This document shows positions 34,141 through 41,956 of a stretch of DNA of 64,000 nucleotides, in pieces. This DNA comes from JALZMG01 sp963844175 (lineage in GTDB: Bacteria > Actinomycetota > Acidimicrobiia > Acidimicrobiales > Ilumatobacteraceae), in contig CAWJNE010000026.1 of NCBI GenBank assembly GCA_963844175.1, forward strand, positions 5,551 to 69,550, read 5' to 3'. Each line of letters begins with the position of its first letter. Positions within the stretch are counted from its first letter, which is position 1. Made by a program: the position numbers and the translations under genes. The notes under the pieces are model-generated. The model had not been told where the DNA came from. It searched no databases and worked only from the letters and a program-made list of their open reading frames with translations.

Positions 34141-35126
34141 CGGACATCTCCGAGGAAGTTGATCAGCGCCTCGTTGACGGCGTCGGGCTGCTCCTGCTGG
34201 GTCCAGTGGCCGCACCCCTCGAGGATCAGCGATCGGCGCAGCTCCGGCAGCGTCGTCTCGAACGCGGCGATGGCCCCGCTCCCCCAGATCGTGGGACCGT
34301 CGCGGTCACCGCCGATGAACAGCGCCGGCACGTCGATCGCCTTCCCGCGGAACGCGGCGAGGTCCTCCCAGTCGCGGTCAACGTTGCGGTACCGGTTGAG
34401 CGCACCGCGAAAGCCGGTGTGCTCGAACGTGCTCGCGTACACATCAAGATCGATCTCGGTCAGCCAGTCGGGCATCGCGTCGGGGTGGTGGAAGCGATCC
34501 TTCATCTGGGCGCCGTGGGGGATCGTCGCCACGGTGCCTTTCGTGGGGTCGGGTGGCGGGGCGTCTCCCGACGCGGTGTACATGAAGCCGCACATCCATC
34601 CGCGCACGTCGGCCTCGATCTCGGCCTCAGCCCGCCCCGGTTCCTGGAAGTACTCGATGTAGAACTCCTCGTCGCCGGCCATCGCCCGCATCGCGGCGAG
34701 CGGCCGAATCTCCGACGGCGGCGAGTACGGCACCGACAGGCCGGCGACCGCGGTGAACACGTCGGGTCGGAGCAGGGCCGAGGTCCAGGCGATTGGGGCG
34801 CCCCAGTCGTGGCCGACGATCACCGCCTGTTCCTCGCCGAGCGCGGCGACGAGCCCGACGTTGTCGGCGATGAGACGGACCATCCGGTAGTCGTCGACCG
34901 CGAGCGGCCGTGACGACCGGCCGTAACCGCGGACGTCGATCGCGACCGTGCGGTACCCCGCCGCGGCGAGGGCGGGCAGCTGGTGGCGCCATGAATACCA
35001 CGACTCGGGGAAGCCGTGGACGAGCAGGACGAGCGGGCCGGCGCCCGCCTCGACGCAGTGGATGCGGGTTCCGGCCGCATCCACGACGTGAGATGTCGCT
35101 CCGTTCGGGAGCGCGTCGTTCGACAT
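34137..35126 (-). CDS. Epoxide-hydrolase-type alpha/beta hydrolase
   Basis: A 329 aa protein. HGFPESWYSWRHQL supplies the oxyanion hole (HGxP), VGHDWGAPIAW carries the nucleophilic Asp typical of epoxide hydrolases and dehalogenases, and EGCGHWTQQEQP carries the catalytic His. The ATG at 35124-35126 has GGAAGGAA about 11 nt upstream; an ATG at 35150 would add 8 residues. It is the first gene of the operon with the FAD monooxygenase and is read from a promoter covered by a TetR-type operator. Confidence 0.82.
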   Translation of the reverse strand: MSNDALPNGATSHVVDAAGTRIHCVEAGAGPLVLLVHGFPESWYSWRHQLPALAAAGYRTVAIDVRGYGRSSRPLAVDDYRMVRLIADNVGLVAALGEEQAVIVGHDWGAPIAWTSALLRPDVFTAVAGLSVPYSPPSEIRPLAAMRAMAGDEEFYIEYFQEPGRAEAEIEADVRGWMCGFMYTASGDAPPPDPTKGTVATIPHGAQMKDRFHHPDAMPDWLTEIDLDVYASTFEHTGFRGALNRYRNVDRDWEDLAAFRGKAIDVPALFIGGDRDGPTIWGSGAIAAFETTLPELRRSLILEGCGHWTQQEQPDAVNEALINFLGDVR

Positions 35127-35323
35127 GGGGAGTCGGTTCCTTCCGGGCATTGGGGAGTTCAGCGTGTCGCGATGGCGCCGGCACCGGCTTCGGGGGCGGC
35201 GGCACCGTGCGTGCAGCCACGCTCGGCGGCGATGTCATCGATCATGCGGCCCACGAGATCGCCGATGCGGTCGTTGACGAATCGCCCGACCCGTCAAGCG
35301 AAGTTGCCGGCGCCCATGCCGGT

Positions 35324-35352
35324 ACTCTAGTCGAGTGTTGAACATTGTTCAA
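35324..35352 (-). promoter_or_regulatory. Promoter with TetR-type operator upstream of hydrolase-monooxygenase operon
   Basis: On the minus strand TTGAAC (35347-35352) and TAGAGT (35324-35329) are 17 bp apart and fit -35 and -10 elements. A perfect palindrome TTGAACA-T-TGTTCAA (35338-35352) covers the -35. It lies between the hydrolase gene and the divergent TetR gene, so the TetR protein probably represses the operon, and perhaps itself, here. Confidence 0.65.
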
Positions 35353-35388
35353 TAGGCGAAGGTCCGACCCGCGCATTCGCTGGGCTCA

Positions 35389-36033
35389 GTGCCAGAGAGC
35401 GGCCAGGATGACGCGGTGAGCTCGGTCGGAGACGCCCCCCGCCGGGTACGCATGGACCCCGACGCGCGACGAGATCAGATCCTGCGGGTGGCGGCCCGCC
35501 TCTTCAACGAGCGCCCGTACAGCGACGTGTCGATCAGTGACATCGCGGGTGAGGCCGAGATCGCTCGCGGCCTGCTCCACCACTACTTCGGGTCCAAGCG
35601 GGAGCTCTACCTCGAGGTGGTGCGCATCGCCGCCCGTGCACCGCTCGGCTCGGAACCGCCGGAGGCGCTCGGCACGGCCGAGGCCTGGACCACCGTGGTC
35701 GACAGCTTCCTTGGCGCCATCGAGCACAACCCGACCCGGTGGCTGAACTCCGTGAACGCAGGTGGGCCCGAGGGCGATGACGAGGTCACCGCCATCCTCG
35801 ACGAGGCGCGCGAGATCCTCGCCGATCAGACGCTGGTGGCGATCGGGCTCGAGGACCGAGCCGACATTCCGGCCGTGCGCGCCTTCGTCCGGGCGTGGGG
35901 CGGTTTCGTCCAGGAGCTGACCGTCGAGTGGGTCGGTCGCGGCCGCATCGATCGCGAGCGGGTGCGGCGGGCGATGCTCGCCACCCTGCCGCTCCTCGTC
36001 GAGCACGTGCTGCCGCTCATCGACGAACCGTGA
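35389..36033 (+). CDS. TetR-family transcriptional repressor
   Basis: A 214 aa regulator. The N-terminal HTH reads RRDQILRVAARLFNERPYSDVSISDIAGEAEIARGLLHHYFGSKRELYLEVV (about residues 27-78), followed by a variable helical ligand domain. The GTG at 35389 is used; GTG 35416 or ATG 35452 are alternatives. Divergent from the hydrolase/monooxygenase operon and near a 15-bp palindrome, it most likely responds to a substrate of those enzymes. Its 3' end is 30 bp from the left junction of an integrated element. Confidence 0.85.
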   Translation: MPESGQDDAVSSVGDAPRRVRMDPDARRDQILRVAARLFNERPYSDVSISDIAGEAEIARGLLHHYFGSKRELYLEVVRIAARAPLGSEPPEALGTAEAWTTVVDSFLGAIEHNPTRWLNSVNAGGPEGDDEVTAILDEAREILADQTLVAIGLEDRADIPAVRAFVRAWGGFVQELTVEWVGRGRIDRERVRRAMLATLPLLVEHVLPLIDEP

Positions 36034-36063
36034 GCTCCCGACGGTGTCAGGAAGTTGCGACGG

Positions 36064-36133
36064 TCAGCGCGGGATCCACGTGCGCGGGGGTTCCTCGCCG
36101 AAGCCGGGGTCGCTCGGCCAGTTCGGTTGGAAC
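36064..36133 (-). repeat. Displaced copy of the patA 3' end (attachment-site duplication, left)
   Basis: These 70 bases align without gaps to 38281-38350, 56 of 70 identical. The stretch 36116-36133 (GGCCAGTTCGGTTGGAAC) is exact. Read on the minus strand it encodes QPNWPSDPGFGEEPPRTWIPR and a stop, a variant of the acyltransferase C-terminus. Beyond 36133 the similarity ends. This fits the original 3' end of patA, pushed away when an element integrated and supplied its own end. Confidence 0.75.
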
Positions 36134-36235
36134 TGACCGCAGGGGTTTCGCGACCAGGGACAATGCAGCCGTCTGGCGTCTGAGCAGGGGTTACTGCGCG
36201 CACCGGTTCACACCGTTTCACACCTCAACTCGGCA

Positions 36236-36259
36236 CGCTGTGTTATGGCCGTGTTATGG
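36236..36259 (+). repeat. Element-end repeat, left copy (possible integrase arm site)
   Basis: CGCTGTGTTA, five variable bases, then GTGTTATGG. The same pattern with identical spacing occurs at 38247-38270 near the other end of the element. Direct repeats of GTGTTA inside both ends look like arm-type binding sites of a tyrosine integrase. A nearby tandem (GTTCACACC / GTTTCACACC, about 36206-36224) may belong to the same region. Confidence 0.5.
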
Positions 36260-36422
36260 GTTGGCGCGCTCGACGCTGCCACAACGGCGGCCAGCGCCCT
36301 GTGCTGAGATGGTGGCGCCCGTCGGCCGGCGCCTGCGGTGGGTCGACGACCGTCGGGCGATTACGGCCGCTCCGAGCGGGCGCAGGTGCCGTCCACAGTG
36401 CGGGCGATCGTGAGCGCGCACT

Positions 36423-36468
36423 GTCGGACGACCCCCACGCCCGGTGAGAAGAATGGGGGTCGTCCGAC
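36423..36468. terminator. Perfect 15-bp hairpin inside the element
   Basis: GTCGGACGACCCCCA (36423-36437) and its exact reverse complement (36454-36468) enclose a 16-nt loop. No T-run follows on either strand. It could terminate transcripts entering from the left. It is one of the strongest stems in the window. Confidence 0.5.
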
Positions 36469-36546
36469 GGGCGCCCTGTGTACCCGCCCCGATCGCGACG
36501 CATACCGCAGATCAGCGCGACGGCGCCAGGGACGACGGGACGGCCG

Positions 36547-36774
36547 TCAGCTCCGGATGACGCACTCGGAGGCGTCCGGGTGGCCGTACTCGGCGAGCAG
36601 GGCCAGCCCGACCGGCGGGTGCAGCGCGCCACGAGACGCCAGCCGAAATGCCTTCAGGATCGGCGGTCGATCGTCGCGCCGGATGCGGATCCAGGTCAAC
36701 ACGTCGCCGTCGACGTCGAGCCGTCGGTGGGTCCACCGGTCGAAGCGTGCTCGTCGTCCGCGCCCCACGGTCAC
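36547..36774 (-). CDS. Small hypothetical protein within the element
   Basis: A possible 75 aa basic protein: DRWTHRRLDVDGDVLTWIRIRRDDRPPILKAF, then LHPPVGLALLAEYGHP. The amino-acid pattern looks more natural than the other frames here. It would start at a GTG (36774 or 36768) with no obvious ribosome-binding site. I do not recognise the family. Confidence 0.35.
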   Translation of the reverse strand: MTVGRGRRARFDRWTHRRLDVDGDVLTWIRIRRDDRPPILKAFRLASRGALHPPVGLALLAEYGHPDASECVIRS

Positions 36775-36930
36775 ATCATGGTGCGGCCGTGCGACAGCTT
36801 CGTGCAGGGCATCCCCAGCCGCCCGCGGATCGTGCAGCCCTGGCGTCGGCCACGGTCGCGGGCGGCGAGAGCGGGAGCATCGTTTGGCATCGTTGATGTC
36901 GCCTGCCGCCTCGTGCGAGGGGGGCACATC

Positions 36931-37608
36931 ATGGGGACCAACGAACCACGCCGGACGCGTCTGTCCCGATGCTTGGCGGCGGCGACGATCGTCGGAGCGG
37001 TGAGCGTCGTGGCCGGAACCGCCGCGGCAAGTGTCCGCCGCCGCGCCGAGCGAAGGCTGCGACCTTGTGAACAGTCCGGGCTTCGAGGGGCTATACGTCG
37101 GTCTCAATGCGACTGGAGACTTCTTCGCTCGCGACACGATCACCGTCCGCGCCGATTTCCGGTCTCGTCGGCCGGCAGGCCCGAGAGAACCCGTCTCCTT
37201 GATGACTTTGTGTCGGTCGCGTCGGGCGGTTTCCCCGCCACCCTCACCTACGTCGTGCCGACCGACGGCCAACACGCGATTTCGTGGTCTGTGGACATCG
37301 GCCCTGCCACCTGGACCGTCTCGTGTACACCCGCTCCTGACGCTGACGTCGACGGCGTGCTCGACGCCGATGACGCCTGCGCCGACACCGTGCTGCCGGA
37401 TCAGCCGTCCATCGGGTTGAAGCCGAACCGGTACGCCGCCATCGCCGGCGGCGAGTTCCTCGACGCCAGGGGTGATTCGGCGGGGGTGACGCTGGCGGAC
37501 ACGGACGGCTGCTCGGCCACCCAGATCATCGCTGCCGCCGGGCTCGGCGGCGGCCACACGAAGCACGGCATCTCGAAGGGCGAGCTGTTGGCGTGGGCCA
37601 ACCGGTAG
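36931..37608 (+). pseudogene. Secreted protein gene with two compensating frameshifts
   Basis: The ATG at 36931 follows GAGGGGGG and starts a signal peptide (LSRCLAAATIVGAVSVVAGTAAAS). Protein-like sequence then moves to the +1 frame (SEGCDLVNSPGFEGLYVGLNATGDFFARD, about 37031-37160). It returns to the first frame (FVSVASGGFPATLTYVVPTDG, WSVDIGPATWTVSC). The end has a DADVDGVLDADDACADT calcium-type repeat and a GGHTKHGISKGELLAW tail. The first frame stays open throughout but is Arg-rich in the middle. It is a decaying gene, or two sequencing errors. Confidence 0.6.
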
Positions 37609-37797
37609 TCGCCGGCTAACGGTGCCGTTGCCTGGCGAGAACCGGCAACCCTGAGCGCCGTACGAGCGGGGTGGGTCGATGACCCACCCTGGGGCTGGAC
37701 TAGGGACCCCAGGGCGGGCCACCGTGACCCCGCCACGGCCAGGCCGTCGGAGCGGCAACCCGGCCGGGCGGGGGGAACTACGCCGACTTGTTCAGCA

Positions 37798-38013
37798 GGC
37801 GGGCACGCCTTGCGGCACTACGCGGCGTCCGTGCTCATCGACCAGGGCGCCTCGGTGAAGCTCGTCCAGCGCCACCTCGGCCACGCCTCAGCGACCACGA
37901 CGCTCGACGTGTACGGGCACCTGTGGCCCGACGCCGAGGACGTCACACGGCGGGCGCTGGAGGTCGGGCTGGCGGCGGTGACGGAGAGCGAGGCGATCCA
38001 TGCCGTGCGGTGA
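37798..38013 (+). pseudogene. Tyrosine recombinase (integrase) C-terminal fragment
   Basis: About 71 residues: HALRHYAASVLIDQGASVKLVQRHLGHASATTTLDVYGHLWP, with the HxLRH arginine box, the LGHAS histidine and the DVY tyrosine, i.e. the last part of the catalytic domain. The N-terminal half is missing; sequence before 37798 does not resemble an integrase. It lies near the right junction, where an element's integrase is expected. It is probably inactive, so the element is stranded. Confidence 0.8.
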
Positions 38014-38059
38014 ACCTCCCGAACTTCGGCCCGGCTGGGAAACACGAAGGACGGACCTC

Positions 38060-38233
38060 GTGGCCGTGATTCGCTGGACCTTGTGCGAGCTGGACGAGAT
38101 GGTCGCGAGGAACGCCAACGGCGTACATGGCGTCGACGAGGCGACGCACGCCGTGACGCTGGGGCGCTTGTACGCCGAGATCGAACTCGCTCGGCACGAG
38201 TACACCACGACGATGATCGGCCTCACGCCCTGA
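38060..38233 (+). CDS. Small hypothetical protein next to the integrase fragment
   Basis: A 57 aa protein: VIRWTLCELDEMVARNANGVHGVDEATHAVTLGRLYAEIELARHEYTTTMIGL. GAAGGA is 8 nt before the GTG at 38060 (a second GTG is at 38066). Helical and soluble by appearance. It is intact, although the integrase beside it is not. Function unknown; it may be an element-borne accessory protein. Confidence 0.5.
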   Translation: MAVIRWTLCELDEMVARNANGVHGVDEATHAVTLGRLYAEIELARHEYTTTMIGLTP

Positions 38234-38246
38234 CGGCGGTCAGGCG

Positions 38247-38270
38247 CGCTGTGTTACCCGTGTGTTATGG
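38247..38270 (+). repeat. Element-end repeat, right copy (possible integrase arm site)
   Basis: CGCTGTGTTA-N5-GTGTTATGG, matching the copy at 36236-36259. It lies 10 bp before the patA stop and 62 bp from the core. Confidence 0.5.
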
Positions 38271-38280
38271 CGGGCCGGGA

Positions 38281-38350
38281 TCAGCGCGGAATCCAGGTTC
38301 TAACAGGTGGTTCTCCGTAGCCGGGGTCGCTGGGCCAGTTCGGTTGGAAC
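38281..38350 (-). repeat. patA 3' end containing the attachment core (right junction)
   Basis: The in-use 3' end of patA. Positions 38333-38350 match the left core exactly, and 38281-38332 are the diverged, probably element-supplied, coding end. The encoded C-terminus QPNWPSDPGYGEPPVRTWIPR keeps the reading frame and sense of the displaced copy. Restoring the gene is typical of elements that target 3' ends. Confidence 0.72.
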
Positions 38351-39240
38351 ATGTGCCACTGGGACGGCGCCCGGCGGATCAGCCACTCGAGCTCGTGGGT
38401 CAGGGCCTGGGTGCCCCGGGCGACGTCTTCCCGCAACCGGCCCTGGCGTTCCAGGGGCAGCGGCGGCCGCACGATGGCCAAGTGTCCGTTGCGTCGCGAC
38501 GTGTAGTAGACGCCCACCGGCAGCACCGGCGCCTTGGCCCGGAGGGCGATCGTCACCGGTCCCGCCGGGAGCGTGGTGGTCTCGCCGAAGAACTCGACCT
38601 CGACGCCGCCGCCCGTGATGTCCCGGTCGCACAACAGGCAGACGACCTCGTTGTTGGCCAACGCCCGGAGCACGTGCCGACCGGCGTCGGGCCCGAGCGC
38701 AACGACGGTCATCCCGAGGTCGTTGCGCAGCTCGGCGAACCAGTCGAACAGCTCGGGCGGGTCGATCTGCTCGACGATCGCCGTCACTCGGTGACCCTGC
38801 AACGCCAGCCAGCGCCCGGCCCACTCCCAGCCACCGAGATGCGGCAGAGCGAGGATCACCCCGCGCTCCTGCTGCAGGCCGGCGACGATGTGCTCGTACC
38901 CCTCGACGTCGAACCCGTCCTCGACGACGCGCGGCGCCGTCGTCGGCAACCGGAAGCTCTCGATCCAGTACCGGGCGTAGGAGTCGAAGGACTCCTGCAC
39001 GGCCTGGCGCAGGCGCCACCCCTCGAGCGTCGGGTCGACGCGCCGCAGGTGCCGCTCCACCATCTCCCGGCGCTCCGGACGCAGCAGGTGGGCCCAGAAC
39101 CCGATCGGCTCGGCGGCGCCGTCGGCCGCGAAGCCGGGGAGCGAACGGGAGAAGCCGGACGCGGCGCGGAATGCGCCGAACGTCACGGCGTTGGCCGCTC
39201 GCTGCAGGGCGCTCGACGTCCGATCGCGCCTTGGCGCCAT
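38281..39240 (-). CDS. patA: Phosphatidylinositol mannoside acyltransferase (LpxL/HtrB family)
   Basis: PatA-like enzymes acylate the mannose of PIM on the inner membrane face. The 319 aa protein has GVILALPHLGGWEWAGRWLALQG with the acyltransferase H-x4-[DE] motif, VVCLLCDRDITGGGVEVEFFG, and APVLPVGVYY, as in the lipid A acyltransferase family. It lies 3 bp behind pgsA on the same strand; the same order occurs in mycobacteria. The last roughly 20 codons were probably supplied by an integrated element. Confidence 0.85.
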   Translation of the reverse strand: MAPRRDRTSSALQRAANAVTFGAFRAASGFSRSLPGFAADGAAEPIGFWAHLLRPERREMVERHLRRVDPTLEGWRLRQAVQESFDSYARYWIESFRLPTTAPRVVEDGFDVEGYEHIVAGLQQERGVILALPHLGGWEWAGRWLALQGHRVTAIVEQIDPPELFDWFAELRNDLGMTVVALGPDAGRHVLRALANNEVVCLLCDRDITGGGVEVEFFGETTTLPAGPVTIALRAKAPVLPVGVYYTSRRNGHLAIVRPPLPLERQGRLREDVARGTQALTHELEWLIRRAPSQWHMFQPNWPSDPGYGEPPVRTWIPR

Positions 39241-39243
39241 GCG

Positions 39244-39933
39244 TCAGGTGCGGCGCCGAGGCACGCGCGTGCGACGCCGCTCGGTGCGGGCGATCCGCCG
39301 GCTCTGACGGCGGGACCGGCGCAGCTCGATGCGCGCCGCCGTGACGGGGGCGACCTGCGCCTGGCGCCACACCTTGACGAAGCGCTGGGCGGCCGTGAAC
39401 GTGGTCAGCGCCAGCAACAGCCAGAGCACCGGGACCAGCAATGGCTCGATCAGCAGGCCGATGCACAGCAGCACCACCCGCTCGGCCCGCTCCATCAGGC
39501 CACCCTTGGCGTCCAGGCCCAGCGACTCGGCCTTCGCCCGCTGGTACGAGATCAATGACGAGATGGCCATGATGGCGAATGGCAGCAGGGTGAGGTACGC
39601 CGAGTCGTGCCCGGCCAGGTACCAGGCCACGCCGCCGAGCAGCAGGGCGTCGGTGACCCGGTCGACCGTGGAGTCGAAGAAGGCGCCGCGCTGGCTGGCC
39701 GTACCCGACGCCTTGGCCAGCGCCCCGTCGAGCAGATCGGGCAGCGCGGCCATCACGACGAGGACCAGGCCGAGGAGCAGCTTCCCGAAACCGATGGCGA
39801 CGGCAGCCCCGGCGCCGACGACCATCCCGGCGATCGTCAGGTGATCGGGCGTCAGCCGCGTCTTCCGAAGCCCGTCGCCGATGGGCTTGACCGCCAGGTC
39901 GATCGGCTTGCGGAACTTGCCGTCGAACACCAC
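39244..39933 (-). CDS. pgsA: CDP-alcohol phosphatidyltransferase, PgsA/PIP-synthase-like
   Basis: A 229 aa membrane enzyme that condenses CDP-diacylglycerol with an alcohol, in this context probably inositol phosphate. The signature reads DLLDGALAKASGTASQRGAFFDSTVD, giving D-x2-D-G-x2-A-K-x8-G-x3-D-x3-D. The usual Arg after Ala is Lys here. Several helices follow and the tail is very basic (RRSRRQSRRIARTERRRTRV). Start GTG 39933 or 39930. It is upstream of patA in an operon, as in mycobacteria, but pimA lies elsewhere. Confidence 0.82.
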   Translation of the reverse strand: MVFDGKFRKPIDLAVKPIGDGLRKTRLTPDHLTIAGMVVGAGAAVAIGFGKLLLGLVLVVMAALPDLLDGALAKASGTASQRGAFFDSTVDRVTDALLLGGVAWYLAGHDSAYLTLLPFAIMAISSLISYQRAKAESLGLDAKGGLMERAERVVLLCIGLLIEPLLVPVLWLLLALTTFTAAQRFVKVWRQAQVAPVTAARIELRRSRRQSRRIARTERRRTRVPRRRT

Positions 39934-39991
39934 CGCAAGGCTATCGCTTGGCGGCACGGGGCCCGGGGACGCGGTCTGGCAGGCTGACGCC

Positions 39992-40306
39992 ATGAGTGGC
40001 TCAACACCAGACGATCTGGCCGTGACCTTCCGCTCCCTGGCCCGGCGCAGTCGCGAGGCGATCGGCGATGCCGACCCGGGACCGCTCGGCGAGCTCGTCG
40101 CCGACCTGCAGCGCCACGTCGACGCGGCTGCGGGAACGATCGGCTCGGCCCCGGATTCCGACGCCATCGCCGGCGCCATCGAGGCGCGACCGGCCGAGGC
40201 GTGGGACGAGGCGACGCTTGATGCCCTGCGCCGCGAGGCGCTGGGCGCCGGGGCAACCCTGCGTCGCCTGGCTGCCGCCGCCGAAGCCCAGCAGGACGGC
40301 GCGTGA
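39992..40306 (+). CDS. Small helical hypothetical protein
   Basis: A 104 aa Ala-rich helical protein (LAVTFRSLARRSREAIGDADPGPLGELVADLQRHVDAAAG). No known motif. The ATG at 39992 is divergent from pgsA. The stop overlaps the glycosidase start by 4 bp (GTGA), so it is co-translated with a GH13 enzyme. Confidence 0.6.
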   Translation: MSGSTPDDLAVTFRSLARRSREAIGDADPGPLGELVADLQRHVDAAAGTIGSAPDSDAIAGAIEARPAEAWDEATLDALRREALGAGATLRRLAAAAEAQQDGA

Positions 40307-41937
40307 CCCAGACACCCCTCGCCGCAGAGGCCGCTGCGGTCGACCCCGACCCGTCCGACGGACCGTGGTGGCGCGACGCGGTCATCTACCAGATCTACGT
40401 CCGCAGCTTCGCCGACGCCGACGGCGACGGCATGGGAGACCTCGCCGGCATCCGCTCTCGCCTGCCCTACCTCCGCCAGCTCGGCGTTGACGCCGTGTGG
40501 CTCACCCCCTTCTACCCGTCGCCCCAGGCCGACGCGGGCTACGACGTGGCCGACTACCGGGACGTCGATCCGCGCTTCGGTGACCTCGCCCAGGCCGACG
40601 GCCTGATCGCCGACGCCCACGCCCTCGGGCTTCGCGTGATCGTCGACATCGTCCCCAACCACACGTCGAGCGACCACCGTTGGTTCCAGGAGGCGCTGGC
40701 GGCACCGCCGGGGAGCCGGGAGCGGGCTCGCTACCTGTTCCGCGACGGCAAGGGCCCGGACGGCACCGAGCCGCCCAACGACTGGCGGAGCAACTTCGGG
40801 GGGTCGGCGTGGACGCGCATCCTGGAGGCCGACGGCCGGCCCGGACAGTGGTACCTCCACTTGTTCGACGCGGCACAGCCCGACCTCGACTGGATGAACG
40901 ACGAGGTGCGGGCGGAGTTCGAGTCCGTGCTGGCGTTCTGGCTCGATCGCGACGTCGACGGGTTCCGCATCGACGTCGCCCACGGCCTGGCCAAGGATCC
41001 GGCGATGCCCGACGTCGCAGGACGTTTCGAACGCGGCCCTGCGCCCAGCGGCCACCCACATTGGGACCAGGACGAGGTGCACGAGGTGTACCGGGCCTGG
41101 CGGCGGCTGATCGACTCCTACGCCGGCGAGCGGGTGTTCGTCGGAGAGATCTGGCTGGCCACGCCCGAGCAGGTCGCTCGCTACGTGCGCCCGGACGAGC
41201 TGCACACGGCGTTCAACTTCCACTTCCTGCTCGCGCCGTGGGACGCCGCGGCGATGCGCGCGGCGGTCGACGACAGCACTGGCGCCCTCGTCGCCGTCGG
41301 CGCGCCGCCGACGTGGGTGCTCTCCAACCACGACGTCATCCGCCACGTCACGCGCTACGGCGACGGTGACCTCGGACGCCGCCGCGCCCGTGCTGCGGCC
41401 CTCCTGATGTTCGCCCTACCCGGTGGGGCGTACGTGTACCAGGGTGAGGAACTCGGCCTGGACGAGGTCGAGGACCTGCCCGACGATGCCCGTCAGGACC
41501 CGACGTTCCACCGCACGAAGGGCCAGCGCAAGGGCCGTGACGGGTGCCGCGTTCCCATCCCGTGGGGCGGCGACGCGCCACCGTTCGCCTTCGGCCCCGG
41601 CACGTCGACGTGGCTCCCACAACCCCGGGCGTGGCGGCTCCTGACGGCCGAGGCGCAGGACGGCGACCCGAGCTCGATGCTCGAGCTCTACCGCCGTGGG
41701 CTCGCCCTGCGCCGACGCCTGCCCGCGCTCGGTGATGGGGAGCTGGAGTGGATCGAGGTCGAGGCGCCGCTCCTGGCCTTCCGGCGGCCGCCCGGGTTCG
41801 TGTGCGTGGTCAACTTCGGCGACCGGCCGATGACCATCCCCGCCGGCGTGGCCGACGGTCTCGAGGTGCTGTTGTCGAGCGAGCCGCTGCTCCACCCCGG
41901 CGAGCTCCCGGCGGACTCGGCCGTCTGGTTCGGCTGA
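40303..41937 (+). CDS. GH13 alpha-glucosidase (oligo-1,6-glucosidase type)
   Basis: A 544 aa cytosolic glycoside hydrolase: AVIYQIYVRSFADADGDGMGDLAGI, VDIVPNHTSSDHRWF, the nucleophile Asp in GFRIDVAHG, the acid/base Glu in VFVGEIWL, and the transition-state Asp in VLSNHDVIRH, followed by a C-terminal beta domain. The catalytic set is complete. It hydrolyses alpha-glucosides such as isomaltose or maltose oligomers. It starts with GTG at 40303 and overlaps a small gene by 4 bp. Confidence 0.92.
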   Translation: MTQTPLAAEAAAVDPDPSDGPWWRDAVIYQIYVRSFADADGDGMGDLAGIRSRLPYLRQLGVDAVWLTPFYPSPQADAGYDVADYRDVDPRFGDLAQADGLIADAHALGLRVIVDIVPNHTSSDHRWFQEALAAPPGSRERARYLFRDGKGPDGTEPPNDWRSNFGGSAWTRILEADGRPGQWYLHLFDAAQPDLDWMNDEVRAEFESVLAFWLDRDVDGFRIDVAHGLAKDPAMPDVAGRFERGPAPSGHPHWDQDEVHEVYRAWRRLIDSYAGERVFVGEIWLATPEQVARYVRPDELHTAFNFHFLLAPWDAAAMRAAVDDSTGALVAVGAPPTWVLSNHDVIRHVTRYGDGDLGRRRARAAALLMFALPGGAYVYQGEELGLDEVEDLPDDARQDPTFHRTKGQRKGRDGCRVPIPWGGDAPPFAFGPGTSTWLPQPRAWRLLTAEAQDGDPSSMLELYRRGLALRRRLPALGDGELEWIEVEAPLLAFRRPPGFVCVVNFGDRPMTIPAGVADGLEVLLSSEPLLHPGELPADSAVWFG

Positions 41938-41956
41938 TCACCGCGGCGCCGCCGCG

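Larger units (their letters stand above)
36116..38332. mobile_element. Decayed integrative element inserted in the patA 3' end
   Basis: About 2.2 kb bounded by the shared core GGCCAGTTCGGTTGGAAC (36116-36133 and 38333-38350). It contains matched repeat pairs near both ends, a strong hairpin, a small minus-strand frame, a frameshifted secreted-protein gene, the C-terminal fragment of a tyrosine recombinase, and a small intact gene. No replication or structural phage genes remain, so it is a remnant. The stretch 36134-36546 (413 bp) holds no convincing gene, only repeats and the hairpin. Confidence 0.7.
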
